From the NCBI RefSeq assembly GCF_004683965.1, contig NZ_CP038436.1, positions 434,001-498,000 of the forward strand: 64,000 nucleotides of DNA, read 5' to 3'. This DNA comes from Nocardioides seonyuensis. GTDB taxonomy: Bacteria > Actinomycetota > Actinomycetes > Propionibacteriales > Nocardioidaceae. Position numbers and translations under genes: made by a program. Position 1 is the stretch's first letter. Every line of letters starts with the position of its first letter. The notes below the pieces were generated by a model. It saw nothing but the letters and a program-made list of their open reading frames with translations. It ran no database searches and was not told the DNA's origin. Shown one piece after another: positions 54,754-63,632 of this stretch.

Positions 54754-55647
54754 TCAGGCCTCGAAGAGGTCGCCGTGCTCCTCGACCCGCGCCAGCACGT
54801 CCTCGAAGTCGAACTGCTCCAGGGCAAGCTCGTCCTCGGCGCCCTCCTCGACCTCGTCCCAGGTGATCGGGGTGGCGACCATCGGTCGCTCACGACCACG
54901 CAACGAGTACGGCGAGATGGTCGTCTTGGAGCCGGAGTTCTGCGACCAGTCGAGGAACACCTTGCCCGGCCGCTTGGCCTTCGTCATGGCCGCGGTCACC
55001 AGGTCGGGGTGGGCCTTCTGCAGGCCCTCGGCGACCTCCTTCGCCAGGGCGGTCGTGCCGTCGCTGTCGAGCTCGCCGGGCAGCGGGGCATAGAGGTGGA
55101 GGCCCTTGCTGCCGCTGGTCACCGGCGTGCAAGCAACGTTTCTTTCAGCAAGGGCGTTGCGCACCAGCAGCGCGACGCGCGCACACTCGTGCAGGCCGGC
55201 GGGCTCCCCCGGGTCGAGGTCGATGACGAGCCGGTCGGGGTTGCGCGGGGTGCCGTCCTCGTCGACCTGCCACTGGTGGACGTGGAGCTCGAGGGCGGCG
55301 AGGTTGGCCAGCCAGGTCAGCGTCGCGAGGTCGTCGCAGATCGGGAACCTGATCGTGCCCTCGCCCTTGCCGGACCGCGACCCCGTGGTCGGCACCTCGT
55401 GGGTGCGCACCCACGAGGGAGTGCCTGCGGGGGTGTTCTTCTCGAAGAAGCTGTTGCCCTGCACCCCGTGCGGCCACCGGATCCGCGTCACCGCGCGGTC
55501 GGCGAGGTGCGGCAGCAGCACCGGCGCCACCTGGGCGTAGTAGTGCAGCACCTCGCCCTTGGTCGTGCCCGTCGCCGGGTAGAGCACCTTGTCGAGGTTG
55601 CTGATGGTCAGGGTGCGTCCCTCGACCTCGACCTGCATCTCGCTCAC
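54754..55647 (-). CDS. ligD: LigD-type polymerase (archaeo-eukaryotic primase) domain protein
   Basis: 297 residues from a GTG at 55647 overlapping the ligase stop (GTGA). It is a stand-alone PolDom: VDLDPG-type catalytic site VIDLDPGEPAG, TSGSKGLHLYAPLP, and RIRWPHGVQGNSFFEKNTPA. It adds ribonucleotides or deoxynucleotides at breaks in non-homologous end joining. The nuclease (PE) domain of LigD is absent here. It forms one operon with the ligase and is divergent from ku. Confidence 0.9.
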   Translation of the reverse strand: MSEMQVEVEGRTLTISNLDKVLYPATGTTKGEVLHYYAQVAPVLLPHLADRAVTRIRWPHGVQGNSFFEKNTPAGTPSWVRTHEVPTTGSRSGKGEGTIRFPICDDLATLTWLANLAALELHVHQWQVDEDGTPRNPDRLVIDLDPGEPAGLHECARVALLVRNALAERNVACTPVTSGSKGLHLYAPLPGELDSDGTTALAKEVAEGLQKAHPDLVTAAMTKAKRPGKVFLDWSQNSGSKTTISPYSLRGRERPMVATPITWDEVEEGAEDELALEQFDFEDVLARVEEHGDLFEA

Positions 55648-56594
55648 TCCGCGTCCTCCTCGGCCGGGTCCTCGACGAGGTCGTCGGGGGCGAGGTCGTG
55701 TCGTACCCCGATGAACGCCGGTTGACGCAGCCGCCCCTGACCGGAGAAGCCGAGCGACTCCACGTCCACGACGATGCTCGGCTCAACCCAGTGGCTGCCG
55801 ACGGCGTCGACCTTCGGCATGCCGGCGACGAAGGGTGTCGTCGTGCGTGCCAGCGGCGCCAGCAGCTCCAGCAGCGCCTGTCCGTTGCGGCCCGCGATAC
55901 CGGAGCCCACCCGGCCCATGAAGACCAGGCCGTCCGCCGACGGCAGCCCGACGAGTACGGCGCCCAGTCGCCCGCGCGAGCCCGTCTCGGGCCGCCAGCC
56001 GCCCACCACCCACGAGGTGCGCCGCCGGTGGGGGAACTTCAGCCAGTGCCGCGAGCGGGCGCCGTACTCATAACGCGACGAGCGGCGCTTGCTCACCACA
56101 CCCTCGAGGCCCTGCTGCTCGGTGGCCTGCATCAGCATCTCGCCGTCGTCGTAGGCCGCCGGCACCTGCCAGTGGACGTCGGCCAGCTCGAGGCCCTCGA
56201 GGATCTCGCGACGCTCCTCCAGCGGCAGCCCGGTGAGGTCGCGGCCGTCGAGGCGCAGCACGTCGAAGACCAGCAGCGTCACGGGGTTGTCGCGGGCCAG
56301 CACCTCCAGGCGGCGCTGGTTGCGCACGTGCATGCGCTCGGCGAGCGCGGCGAAGGTCGGGATGCCGTCGCGGAAGGCGACCACCTCGGCGTCGACCAGC
56401 AGGTCGCGGCCGGCACCGAAGCCGGCGAGCTCGGGATAGCCCGCGGTGACGTCGTTCTCGTTGCGGCTCCACAGCCGCAGCCCGCGCTCGGGAGTGGAGT
56501 CGACGAGCAGCCGGATGCCGTCCCACTTCACCTCGTGCAGCCACTCCGGAGAGGTCGGGAGCCGGTCGCCGCGGGTGGCGAGCATGGGGCGCAT
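55644..56594 (-). CDS. ATP-dependent DNA ligase (LigD ligase-domain type)
   Basis: 316 residues from the ATG at 56594. The adenylation motif is EVKWDGIRLLV with the active Lys; motif III DAEVVAF, motif IV/V EGVVSKRRSSRYEYG and HWLKFPH follow, with the OB domain in the C-terminal third. It seals breaks in bacterial NHEJ. Stop and polymerase start overlap (GTGA). The ku start is 16 bp away on the other strand, so promoters must overlap one another or the coding starts. Confidence 0.92.
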   Translation of the reverse strand: MRPMLATRGDRLPTSPEWLHEVKWDGIRLLVDSTPERGLRLWSRNENDVTAGYPELAGFGAGRDLLVDAEVVAFRDGIPTFAALAERMHVRNQRRLEVLARDNPVTLLVFDVLRLDGRDLTGLPLEERREILEGLELADVHWQVPAAYDDGEMLMQATEQQGLEGVVSKRRSSRYEYGARSRHWLKFPHRRRTSWVVGGWRPETGSRGRLGAVLVGLPSADGLVFMGRVGSGIAGRNGQALLELLAPLARTTTPFVAGMPKVDAVGSHWVEPSIVVDVESLGFSGQGRLRQPAFIGVRHDLAPDDLVEDPAEEDAE

Positions 56595-56610
56595 GGGACA
56601 TGCTTACCCC

Positions 56611-57564
56611 ATGCGAGCAATCTGGAAGGGTGCCGTCTCCTTCGGCCTCGTGAGCGTGCCTGTGAAGCTCTACGCCGCCACCGAGAGCCATGACGTGTCC
56701 TTCCGTCAGGTGCACGCCAAGGACGGCGGCCGCATCAAGTACCAGCGCGTCTGCTCCCTCGACGGGGAGGAGGTCGCCTATGCCGACATCGCCAAGGGCT
56801 ACGAGACCGAGGACGGCGAGATGGTCATCCTCAGCGACGACGACCTCGCCGAGCTGCCCTCGACATCCTCGCGCGAGATCGCTGTCGAGAAGTTCGTGCC
56901 GCGCGAGCAGATCGACCCGCTGCTCTTCGAGAAGTCCTACTACCTGGAGCCCGAGGGCGCCGGCGCCAAGCCCTACGCCCTGCTGCGCCAGGCCCTCAAG
57001 GACGCCGATCGGATGGCCGTGGTCACCGTCGCCCTGCGGCAGCGCACGAGCATCGCGGTGCTGCGGGTCAAGGACGACGTGATCGTCCTCCAGACCATGA
57101 TGTGGCCCGACGAGGTCCGCACCCCCGACTTCTCCGTCGACGTCGGCGAGGCCAAGGACGCCGAGGTCAAGATGGCCAACATGCTGGTCGAGACCCTCGC
57201 CGGCGACTTCGACCCCTCCGAGTTCGAGGACGACTACGCCGGAGCCGTCGAGGCGTTGGTGAAGTCGAAGATCGAGGGCGGCGAGGTCAAGCGCACCGAG
57301 AAGTCGACCAAGACCGGCGGCGAGGTGGTCGACCTCCTGGCCGCCCTTCAGAAGTCCGTGGCGGCAGCCAAGTCGGCGCGGGGCGAGGAGTCCGAGGAGT
57401 CCGAGGACGAGCCCGCCGAGAAGGCACCGGCGAAGAAGACCGCGGCCAAGAAGACCGCCACGAAGAAGTCTGCGGCGAAGAAGGCACCCGCCAAGAAGAC
57501 GGCTGCGAAGAAGACCGCCAAGAAGGCCGCTGCGAAGAAGACGCCGGCCAAGAAGGCCAGCTAG
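56611..57564 (+). CDS. ku: NHEJ DNA-end-binding protein Ku
   Basis: 317 residues. The Ku core begins MRAIWKGAVSFGLVSVPVKL and includes YQRVCSLDGEEV and the EKSYYLEPEGAG segment; the homodimer ring binds DNA ends and recruits LigD. Residues 271-317 are an Ala/Lys/Pro/Thr-rich, histone-H1-like tail built from AKKTAAKKT-type repeats, longer than in minimal bacterial Ku, likely to bind DNA nonspecifically. The ATG at 56611 has no Shine-Dalgarno, suggesting a leaderless message. Confidence 0.95.
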   Translation: MRAIWKGAVSFGLVSVPVKLYAATESHDVSFRQVHAKDGGRIKYQRVCSLDGEEVAYADIAKGYETEDGEMVILSDDDLAELPSTSSREIAVEKFVPREQIDPLLFEKSYYLEPEGAGAKPYALLRQALKDADRMAVVTVALRQRTSIAVLRVKDDVIVLQTMMWPDEVRTPDFSVDVGEAKDAEVKMANMLVETLAGDFDPSEFEDDYAGAVEALVKSKIEGGEVKRTEKSTKTGGEVVDLLAALQKSVAAAKSARGEESEESEDEPAEKAPAKKTAAKKTATKKSAAKKAPAKKTAAKKTAKKAAAKKTPAKKAS

Positions 57565-57630
57565 GTCTCCCCGCCGCACGGTTTCTCTGACCCCAGGGTC
57601 TCCCGCCCGCGCGTCCACAGGCTCCTGCCC

Positions 57631-57693
57631 GATAGTCCATATCAAGAAGCTCCTCAGGAGGCGTCCGCAAGGACCCAATTGATACGGACTATC
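57631..57693. repeat. Intergenic hairpin repeat, copy 2 (bidirectional terminator candidate)
   Basis: GATAGTCCATATCAA (57631-57645) is mirrored by TTGATACGGACTATC (57679-57693) with one mismatch. The outer arms match copy 1 at 1470-1532 almost exactly, while the middle differs. This copy separates the convergent ku and SDR genes. The rest of this 168-bp gap shows nothing further. Confidence 0.78.
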
Positions 57694-57732
57694 CCGAGAG
57701 TGTTTCGGGTGCGCGGGGGTCAGGCGCGGGAG

Positions 57733-58611
57733 TCAGGCGCGGGGGCCCTCACCACGCGCGGCAGCCGAGTCGGGCACCCGCCGCGCCATCTCGGCCATCA
57801 CGAGGTCCGAGAGCCGCGGCGCGACGAGGTTGAGCACCTCGCCGACCGAGCCGACCACCCCGTTGACGGTGATGGGCCGGTCCTCGAGCGCACGCACCAC
57901 CCGCTCCGCGCACGCCTCGGGCGACTCCGCCCGACGGTCGGCGTAGGCCTCGGTGGGGCCGATCATCGGCGTCGCCACCAAGGCCACGCGCATGTTGGTG
58001 CACGTGATGTTGTGGTGGAACTCCTCACGGCCGAGGATCCGGCCGAAGACGTCGAGCGCGCTCTTGGAGGCGATGTAGGGCGCGAACTTCGGCGCCTTGA
58101 GCTGGTTGCCCCAGGTGACGATGTTGACGACGTGGCCGAAGCGCTGGTCACGCATCGCGGGCAGCAGCCCCATCGTCAGGCGCACCGGCCCGAAGTAGTT
58201 GATCGCCATCGTGCGCTCGAAGTCGTGGAACCGGTCGTGGGACAGCGCCAGCGACCGCCGGATCGAGCGGCCCGCGTTGTTGACCAGGTAGTCCACCGCT
58301 CCGTGCTCGGCCAGCACCTGCTCGACGAGCGCGTCGATGGCGTCGCCGTCGGTGAGGTCGACGACGTACGACGACGCAACACCGCCCGCGGCCTCGATCT
58401 CGGCCCGCACCCGCTCGAGCTCGTCGGCGCGACGGGCCACCAGCAGCACGTGAGCGCCCCGCCGGGCGACCGCCAGGGCAGTCGCCTCACCGATGCCGGA
58501 CGAGGCACCCGTCACCAGGACGGTCCGCCCGTCCAGCGGGCTCGGGGCACCGGTCAACCGCCGGGCGAGACGCGCCACACGGGCGCGCGGTGTCTGGATC
58601 AGCAGGCTCAC
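57733..58611 (-). CDS. Short-chain dehydrogenase/reductase
   Basis: 292 residues from a GTG at 58611. The cofactor motif is VTGASSGIGEATALAVARRG, with VNNAG, the Ser region HVVNIVTWGNQLKAP and YIASKSALD (Tyr-x-x-x-Lys). The Ser of the usual catalytic triad is replaced by Thr/Trp in that stretch (NIVTWG), which is unusual. The C-terminal LVAPRLSDLVMAEMARRVPD is helical. It may act on long-chain acyl substrates, but the substrate is unknown. It begins 22 bp past the GDH stop. Confidence 0.85.
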   Translation of the reverse strand: MSLLIQTPRARVARLARRLTGAPSPLDGRTVLVTGASSGIGEATALAVARRGAHVLLVARRADELERVRAEIEAAGGVASSYVVDLTDGDAIDALVEQVLAEHGAVDYLVNNAGRSIRRSLALSHDRFHDFERTMAINYFGPVRLTMGLLPAMRDQRFGHVVNIVTWGNQLKAPKFAPYIASKSALDVFGRILGREEFHHNITCTNMRVALVATPMIGPTEAYADRRAESPEACAERVVRALEDRPITVNGVVGSVGEVLNLVAPRLSDLVMAEMARRVPDSAAARGEGPRA

Positions 58612-58633
58612 GGCGGCAGCCTAGGAGGGCGGC

Positions 58634-61600
58634 TCAGCCCAGCAGCGAGCGCACCACCCGCAACCCCACCGACAACCGCGCCAGGTCGGCGGCGTCCTCG
58701 CGGCAGATGTCGTGGAGCGTGTCCGCAGCGCGCCCCACCAGCTCCCTGTCGGACTCCTCCCAGGCGGCCACCCGCTCGGCGGCGTCGGCATCGGCGGGGG
58801 TGGACTCGAGCACTGCCGCGGTGAGCTGCTGGTGGACGCCGTAGAGGTCGTCGCGCAGCGCGGCGCGCGCCATCGTGTGCCACCTGTCATCGCGCGGCAG
58901 GGCGAAGATGCGGTCGACCACGACCGGAAGACCGAGCCGCTCGCCGAGGGTGAAGTGCACCCTCGCCACCTCGATCGGGTCGAGGCCGAGCCGGTCGGCC
59001 GTCTCCACGATGCCGAGCGCGGCATAGGCAGGAGCCAGTACGGCGACGCGCGTGGCGAGGTCCTCCGGGACGTCCTGGTCGGTGAGCCGCTTGGCCCGCG
59101 CCAGGTAGTCCTCGTGCTCCTTGCCGGTGGCGATCTCGGGCAGCGCGGCCATGACGTCCTGCACGCGCTCGCGGAAGAAGTCGACCGTGGCCTGGGAGTT
59201 CAGGGGTGGGCGCCGGTTGGTGACCAGCCAGCGCGAGGCCCGCTCGACCAGGGTGCGCATCTCGATGCGCATCCGTGTCTGCCGCTCGGCCGGGACCTGG
59301 TTGTCGAGCGCCTTGATCTGCTCACGGAGCTGGAGGGAGCCGAAGATCTCCCGGGCCACGAAGTTGGCTCGCGTCAGGTCGGCGGCAGTGGCGCCGGTCT
59401 CGCCCGCCAGTCGGGTCCAGAAGGTCATCCCGGCGCCGTTGACCAGGTCGTTGACCACCTGGGTCACGATGATCTCGCGACGCAGCGGGTGGTCGGCCAT
59501 GGCGTCCTCGAGGTCGGGCTTCATCCGCGAGGGGAAGTAGGCCAGCAGGTCCTCACGCAGGTAGGGGTCGTCGGGGAGGTCGGAGGTGACCAGCTCGTCG
59601 GCCAGCACGATCTTGGTCCACGCGAGGAGCACCGAGAGCTCCGGTGCGGAGAGCCCCTGGCCGTTGTCGAGGCGTCGTCGTACCTCGCGGGAGGTGGGCA
59701 GTGCCTCGAGCTCTCGGTTGAGGACCCCACGCCGCTCCAGCTCGCGCATCCAGTCCTCGTGGACGTGGAGCAGCTGGGGGGCGTGGGCGAGCGCGTTGGC
59801 CAGCGCGAGGTTCTGCTCGTAGTTGTCGCGCAGGACGAGCGAGCCGACCTCGTCGGTCATCTCGGCCAGCAGCGAGTTGCGCTCCTCCCCCGTCATGTCG
59901 CCGGCGGCGACGACGCGGTCGAGCAGGATCTTGATGTTGACCTCGTGGTCGGAGGTGTCGACGCCGGCCGAGTTGTCGATGAAGTCGGTGTTGATGCGCC
60001 CTCCCTCGCCGCCGCGCCCCTGGCGGGCGTAGGCGACGCGGCCGAGCTGGGTGAAGCCGAGGTTGCCGCCCTCTCCGACGCAGCGGACCCGGAGGTCCTC
60101 GCCGTCGACCCGGATGGCGTCGTTGGCCTTGTCGCCGGCGTCTGCGTGGGACTCGTCCGCGGACTTCACGTAGGTGCCGATGCCGCCGTTCCACAGCAGG
60201 TCGACGGGGGCGAGCAGGATGGCCCGCATCAGCTCGGCCGGCGTCAGCTTGGTGACGTCGTCGCCGAGCCCGAGCACCTTGCGCACCTGGGCGGAGACCG
60301 GGATCGACTTCGCCGACCGCGGCCACACGCCGCCACCCTCGGAGATCAGCGAGGTGTCGTAGTCCTGCCAGCTAGAGCGCGGCTTCTCGAAGAGCCGCTT
60401 GCGCTCGGCGTAGGACGTGGCGGCGTCGGGGTCGGGGTCGAGGAAGATGTCGCGGTGGTCGAACGCCGCGACCAGGCGGGTGTGCTCCGAGCAGAGCATG
60501 CCGTTGCCGAACACGTCACCGGACATGTCGCCGATGCCGACCGCGGTGAACTCCTCGGACTGGCAGTCGATGCCCATCTCGCGGAAGTGGCGCTGCACCG
60601 AGACCCACGCGCCTCGCGCGGTGATGCCCATCCCCTTGTGGTCGTAGCCGACCGATCCGCCCGAGGCGAACGCGTCGCCCAGCCAGAACCCGTAGTCCTT
60701 GGCAACGCCGTTGGCGATGTCGGAGAAGGCGGCCGTGCCCTTGTCGGCGGCGACGACGAGATAGCTGTCGTCCCCGTCGTGGCGTACGACACCCTCGGGC
60801 GGCACGGTCTCACCCTCGACGAGGTTGTCGGTGACGTCGAGCAGCCCCGAGATGAACGTCTTGTAGCACTCGATGCCCTCGGCGAGCCACGCGTCGCGGT
60901 CGCTGGCGTCGGGCAGCTGCTTGGCGAAGAAGGCGCCCTTCGCGCCGACGGGCACGATGACGGTGTTCTTGACCATCTGGGCCTTGACCAGGCCCAGCAC
61001 CTCGGTGCGGAAGTCGTCGCGACGGTCCGACCAGCGCAGCCCACCACGGGCCACCGCGCCGAACCGCAGGTGCGACCCCTCGACGCGGGGGCTGTAGACG
61101 AAGATCTCGTAGCGCGGCCGCGGCTGGGGCAGGTCCGGGATCGCCGAGGGCTCCAGCTTGAACGAGATGTAGGGGTGGAGCTCGCCTTGGCGGTCGCGCT
61201 GGAAGAAGTTGGTGCGCAGCGTCGCATTGATGAGCGTGAGGTAGGACCGCAGGATGCGGTCGTGGTCGAGGCTGACGACGTCGTCGAGAGCCTTCGTGAG
61301 CTTCTCCTCGATCGCCTCGATCCTCGCCACCCGTGCCTCCGCGTCGGCGGGGAGGTTGTCGCGGCCGGGGTCGAAGCACGCCTCGAAGAGGCCGACGAGG
61401 AGGCGGGTCAGCTCGACGTTCTCGAGGAGGGCGCCCTGGATGTAGTCGAGCGCGAAGGGTGAGTTGCCCTGGCGCATGTACTTGGCGTAGGCGCGCAGCA
61501 CCGTGGCCTGACGCCAGCTGAGCCCGGCGGCGAGGACGAGCCGGTTGAAGCCGTCGCTCTCGTTGTAGCCGTCCCACACCGCGCGCAGCGCCTCGGCGAA

Positions 61601-63526
61601 GAGGGTCTTCGACTCCTGGGCCAGGTCACCGGTGTGGTGGAGGCCGAACTCGTAGATGTAGGACTCGCGGGACAGCCCCTCGAGCTCGTAGGGCCTCTCG
61701 TCGATGACCTCGACGCCCATCGAGGTGAGCATCGGCAGCACCGCGCTCAACGAGAGCGGCGACCCGACACGGAAGACCTTCAGGCGCGACTCGCCACGGC
61801 CGGGCTCGTCCTGGTCGAAGAGCGCCAGGTCGATGCCCTCCGCGCCCTCGATCGCCTCGATCCGCCCGAGGTCGGCGGACGCCCTCGCGGCGTCGTAGTC
61901 CTCCTTGTAGGCCTCGGGGAAGGCGTTGGCCCAGGCGCGCGCGAGCCGGGACCCGTCCTCCTCGCCGTAGTCCGCCACGACGGCGCTGACCAGGTCGTCG
62001 CGCCACGAGCGCGAGGCGTCGGCGAAGGCGCGCTCGAGCGCCGCGACGTCGACGTCGGGGACGTGCTCGCCCTTGGGCGGGTGCACCACGAAGTGGACGC
62101 TGGCTGTCGAGGACTCGTTGACGCGCGCGGTGTACTCGATGCTCTCGCCCTGGAGGCGCTCCTTGAGGATCGCGGTGAACCGCTCGCGCACGGTGGTGGA
62201 GTATCGGTCGTTGGGCAGGTAGACGAGCACCGAGACGTAGCGGCCGTAGGTGTCGCGGCGCGTGAAGATCCGCAGCTGGCGGCGCTCGCGTGCGTGCATC
62301 ACCCCCTGGACCACCGGGGCGAGCTCGTCGGTGGGGGTGTGGAACAGCTCGTCGCGCGGGTAGTTCTCCAGGGTGTCCATCAGCGCCTTGCCGGCGTGGC
62401 TGCGCCGGTCGAAGCCCGCGCGGCGCATCACGTCGGCGGCCTTCTCGCGCAGCAGCGGCACCCGGTTGATCGACTCGGTGTAGGCACCGCTGGAGAAGAG
62501 ACCGAGGAAGCGCCGCTCCCCCACGACCTCGCCGCCCTCGAACACCTTGACCCCGACGTAGTCGAGGTAGGCCGGGCGGTGGACCGTCGCCCGCGAGTTG
62601 GCCTTGGCGAGGACCAGCAGGGTCTTCTCGCGCGCCTTCTGGCGCACCACAGGTGGCAGCTTGCCGAACGAGGCGGACAGGTCCTGGTCGAAGCGCAGGA
62701 TTCCGAGACCGGTACCGGGAACGGCGCGCAGGCCGCAGTCGTCGGGGTCGTCGGAGGCGCTCTCGAGCTGGTACTCCCGGTAGCCGAGGAAGGTGAAGTG
62801 GTCATCCGCCAGCCACTCGAGGAACTCGCGCCCCTGGCGGAGCTCCTCGTCGTCGAGCGGCGGCGGGTCGTCGGTGATCTGCTCCACGACCCTGAGCACC
62901 TGGGCGTGCATCTTCTCCCAGTCCTCGACGGACTCGCGCACGTCGCGCAGGATGCGCTGGATCGCGTCGGTGACGTCGGCGACCTCGTCCTCGTCGACCC
63001 GGTCGACCTCGACGTGCATCCACGACTCGGCCAGGGTCTGGAGGCCTTCGCTGCTCGAGCCGCGACCGTGATCCCCCTCGTCGAGGGCGGTGACGTGCTT
63101 GAGCGCCCCGGTCACGTCGCGCTCCACCCGCAGCTGGGGGTGGACGACGTGGTGCACGGTGTGGCCCAGCCGGCGCAGCTCCATCGTCACCGAGTCGACG
63201 AGGAACGGCATGTCGTCGGTCACGACCTCCACCACGGAGCGGCCCCCGACCGACCAGCCGGCGGTCCCGGTGGTGGGCGTCGACACGCGCACCGCCGCGG
63301 TGCCCTGCGGACGGGAGACGGCCAGCGCGTAGTGGGACTGCAGGGCGCCGAGGAGGTCCTCTGGCGCCTGGAGGGTGACGTCGTCGGCGGCGACGTGGCG
63401 GAAGTAGGCGCCGAGGAGCGACTCGACGGTCTCGAGTGGCGGACCGTCGCCCTCGCCTCGCTCGTGGGCCAGCTGGATCGTCTGGGCCAGGTGTTCAGCC
63501 TTGTCGTCCTCGAGCGTCGTTGCCAC
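58634..63526 (-). CDS. gdhB: NAD-specific glutamate dehydrogenase, 180-kDa class
   Basis: 1630 residues from a GTG at 63526, the normal size for the large (L180) GDH family. The long N-terminal half holds ACT-like regulatory modules. The catalytic region contains GAKGAFFAKQLPD, SDIANGVAKDYGFWLGDAF, GIGDMSGDVFGNGMLCSEHT and VGEGGNLGFTQLGRVAYARQ. It deaminates glutamate to 2-oxoglutarate with NAD in the cytoplasm, feeding carbon and nitrogen metabolism. The symbol is by analogy with Streptomyces/mycobacterial usage. Confidence 0.94.
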   Translation of the reverse strand: MATTLEDDKAEHLAQTIQLAHERGEGDGPPLETVESLLGAYFRHVAADDVTLQAPEDLLGALQSHYALAVSRPQGTAAVRVSTPTTGTAGWSVGGRSVVEVVTDDMPFLVDSVTMELRRLGHTVHHVVHPQLRVERDVTGALKHVTALDEGDHGRGSSSEGLQTLAESWMHVEVDRVDEDEVADVTDAIQRILRDVRESVEDWEKMHAQVLRVVEQITDDPPPLDDEELRQGREFLEWLADDHFTFLGYREYQLESASDDPDDCGLRAVPGTGLGILRFDQDLSASFGKLPPVVRQKAREKTLLVLAKANSRATVHRPAYLDYVGVKVFEGGEVVGERRFLGLFSSGAYTESINRVPLLREKAADVMRRAGFDRRSHAGKALMDTLENYPRDELFHTPTDELAPVVQGVMHARERRQLRIFTRRDTYGRYVSVLVYLPNDRYSTTVRERFTAILKERLQGESIEYTARVNESSTASVHFVVHPPKGEHVPDVDVAALERAFADASRSWRDDLVSAVVADYGEEDGSRLARAWANAFPEAYKEDYDAARASADLGRIEAIEGAEGIDLALFDQDEPGRGESRLKVFRVGSPLSLSAVLPMLTSMGVEVIDERPYELEGLSRESYIYEFGLHHTGDLAQESKTLFAEALRAVWDGYNESDGFNRLVLAAGLSWRQATVLRAYAKYMRQGNSPFALDYIQGALLENVELTRLLVGLFEACFDPGRDNLPADAEARVARIEAIEEKLTKALDDVVSLDHDRILRSYLTLINATLRTNFFQRDRQGELHPYISFKLEPSAIPDLPQPRPRYEIFVYSPRVEGSHLRFGAVARGGLRWSDRRDDFRTEVLGLVKAQMVKNTVIVPVGAKGAFFAKQLPDASDRDAWLAEGIECYKTFISGLLDVTDNLVEGETVPPEGVVRHDGDDSYLVVAADKGTAAFSDIANGVAKDYGFWLGDAFASGGSVGYDHKGMGITARGAWVSVQRHFREMGIDCQSEEFTAVGIGDMSGDVFGNGMLCSEHTRLVAAFDHRDIFLDPDPDAATSYAERKRLFEKPRSSWQDYDTSLISEGGGVWPRSAKSIPVSAQVRKVLGLGDDVTKLTPAELMRAILLAPVDLLWNGGIGTYVKSADESHADAGDKANDAIRVDGEDLRVRCVGEGGNLGFTQLGRVAYARQGRGGEGGRINTDFIDNSAGVDTSDHEVNIKILLDRVVAAGDMTGEERNSLLAEMTDEVGSLVLRDNYEQNLALANALAHAPQLLHVHEDWMRELERRGVLNRELEALPTSREVRRRLDNGQGLSAPELSVLLAWTKIVLADELVTSDLPDDPYLREDLLAYFPSRMKPDLEDAMADHPLRREIIVTQVVNDLVNGAGMTFWTRLAGETGATAADLTRANFVAREIFGSLQLREQIKALDNQVPAERQTRMRIEMRTLVERASRWLVTNRRPPLNSQATVDFFRERVQDVMAALPEIATGKEHEDYLARAKRLTDQDVPEDLATRVAVLAPAYAALGIVETADRLGLDPIEVARVHFTLGERLGLPVVVDRIFALPRDDRWHTMARAALRDDLYGVHQQLTAAVLESTPADADAAERVAAWEESDRELVGRAADTLHDICREDAADLARLSVGLRVVRSLLG

Positions 63527-63632
63527 GATCCCGACCCTAGGACCCCTCGTGTGACGAAGCCAACACGGGTGGCTACTCGCCGGTCACCTCTGGTCATGGC
63601 GGCCGGGAGGCCCCTCCGACATGATGACCGGC

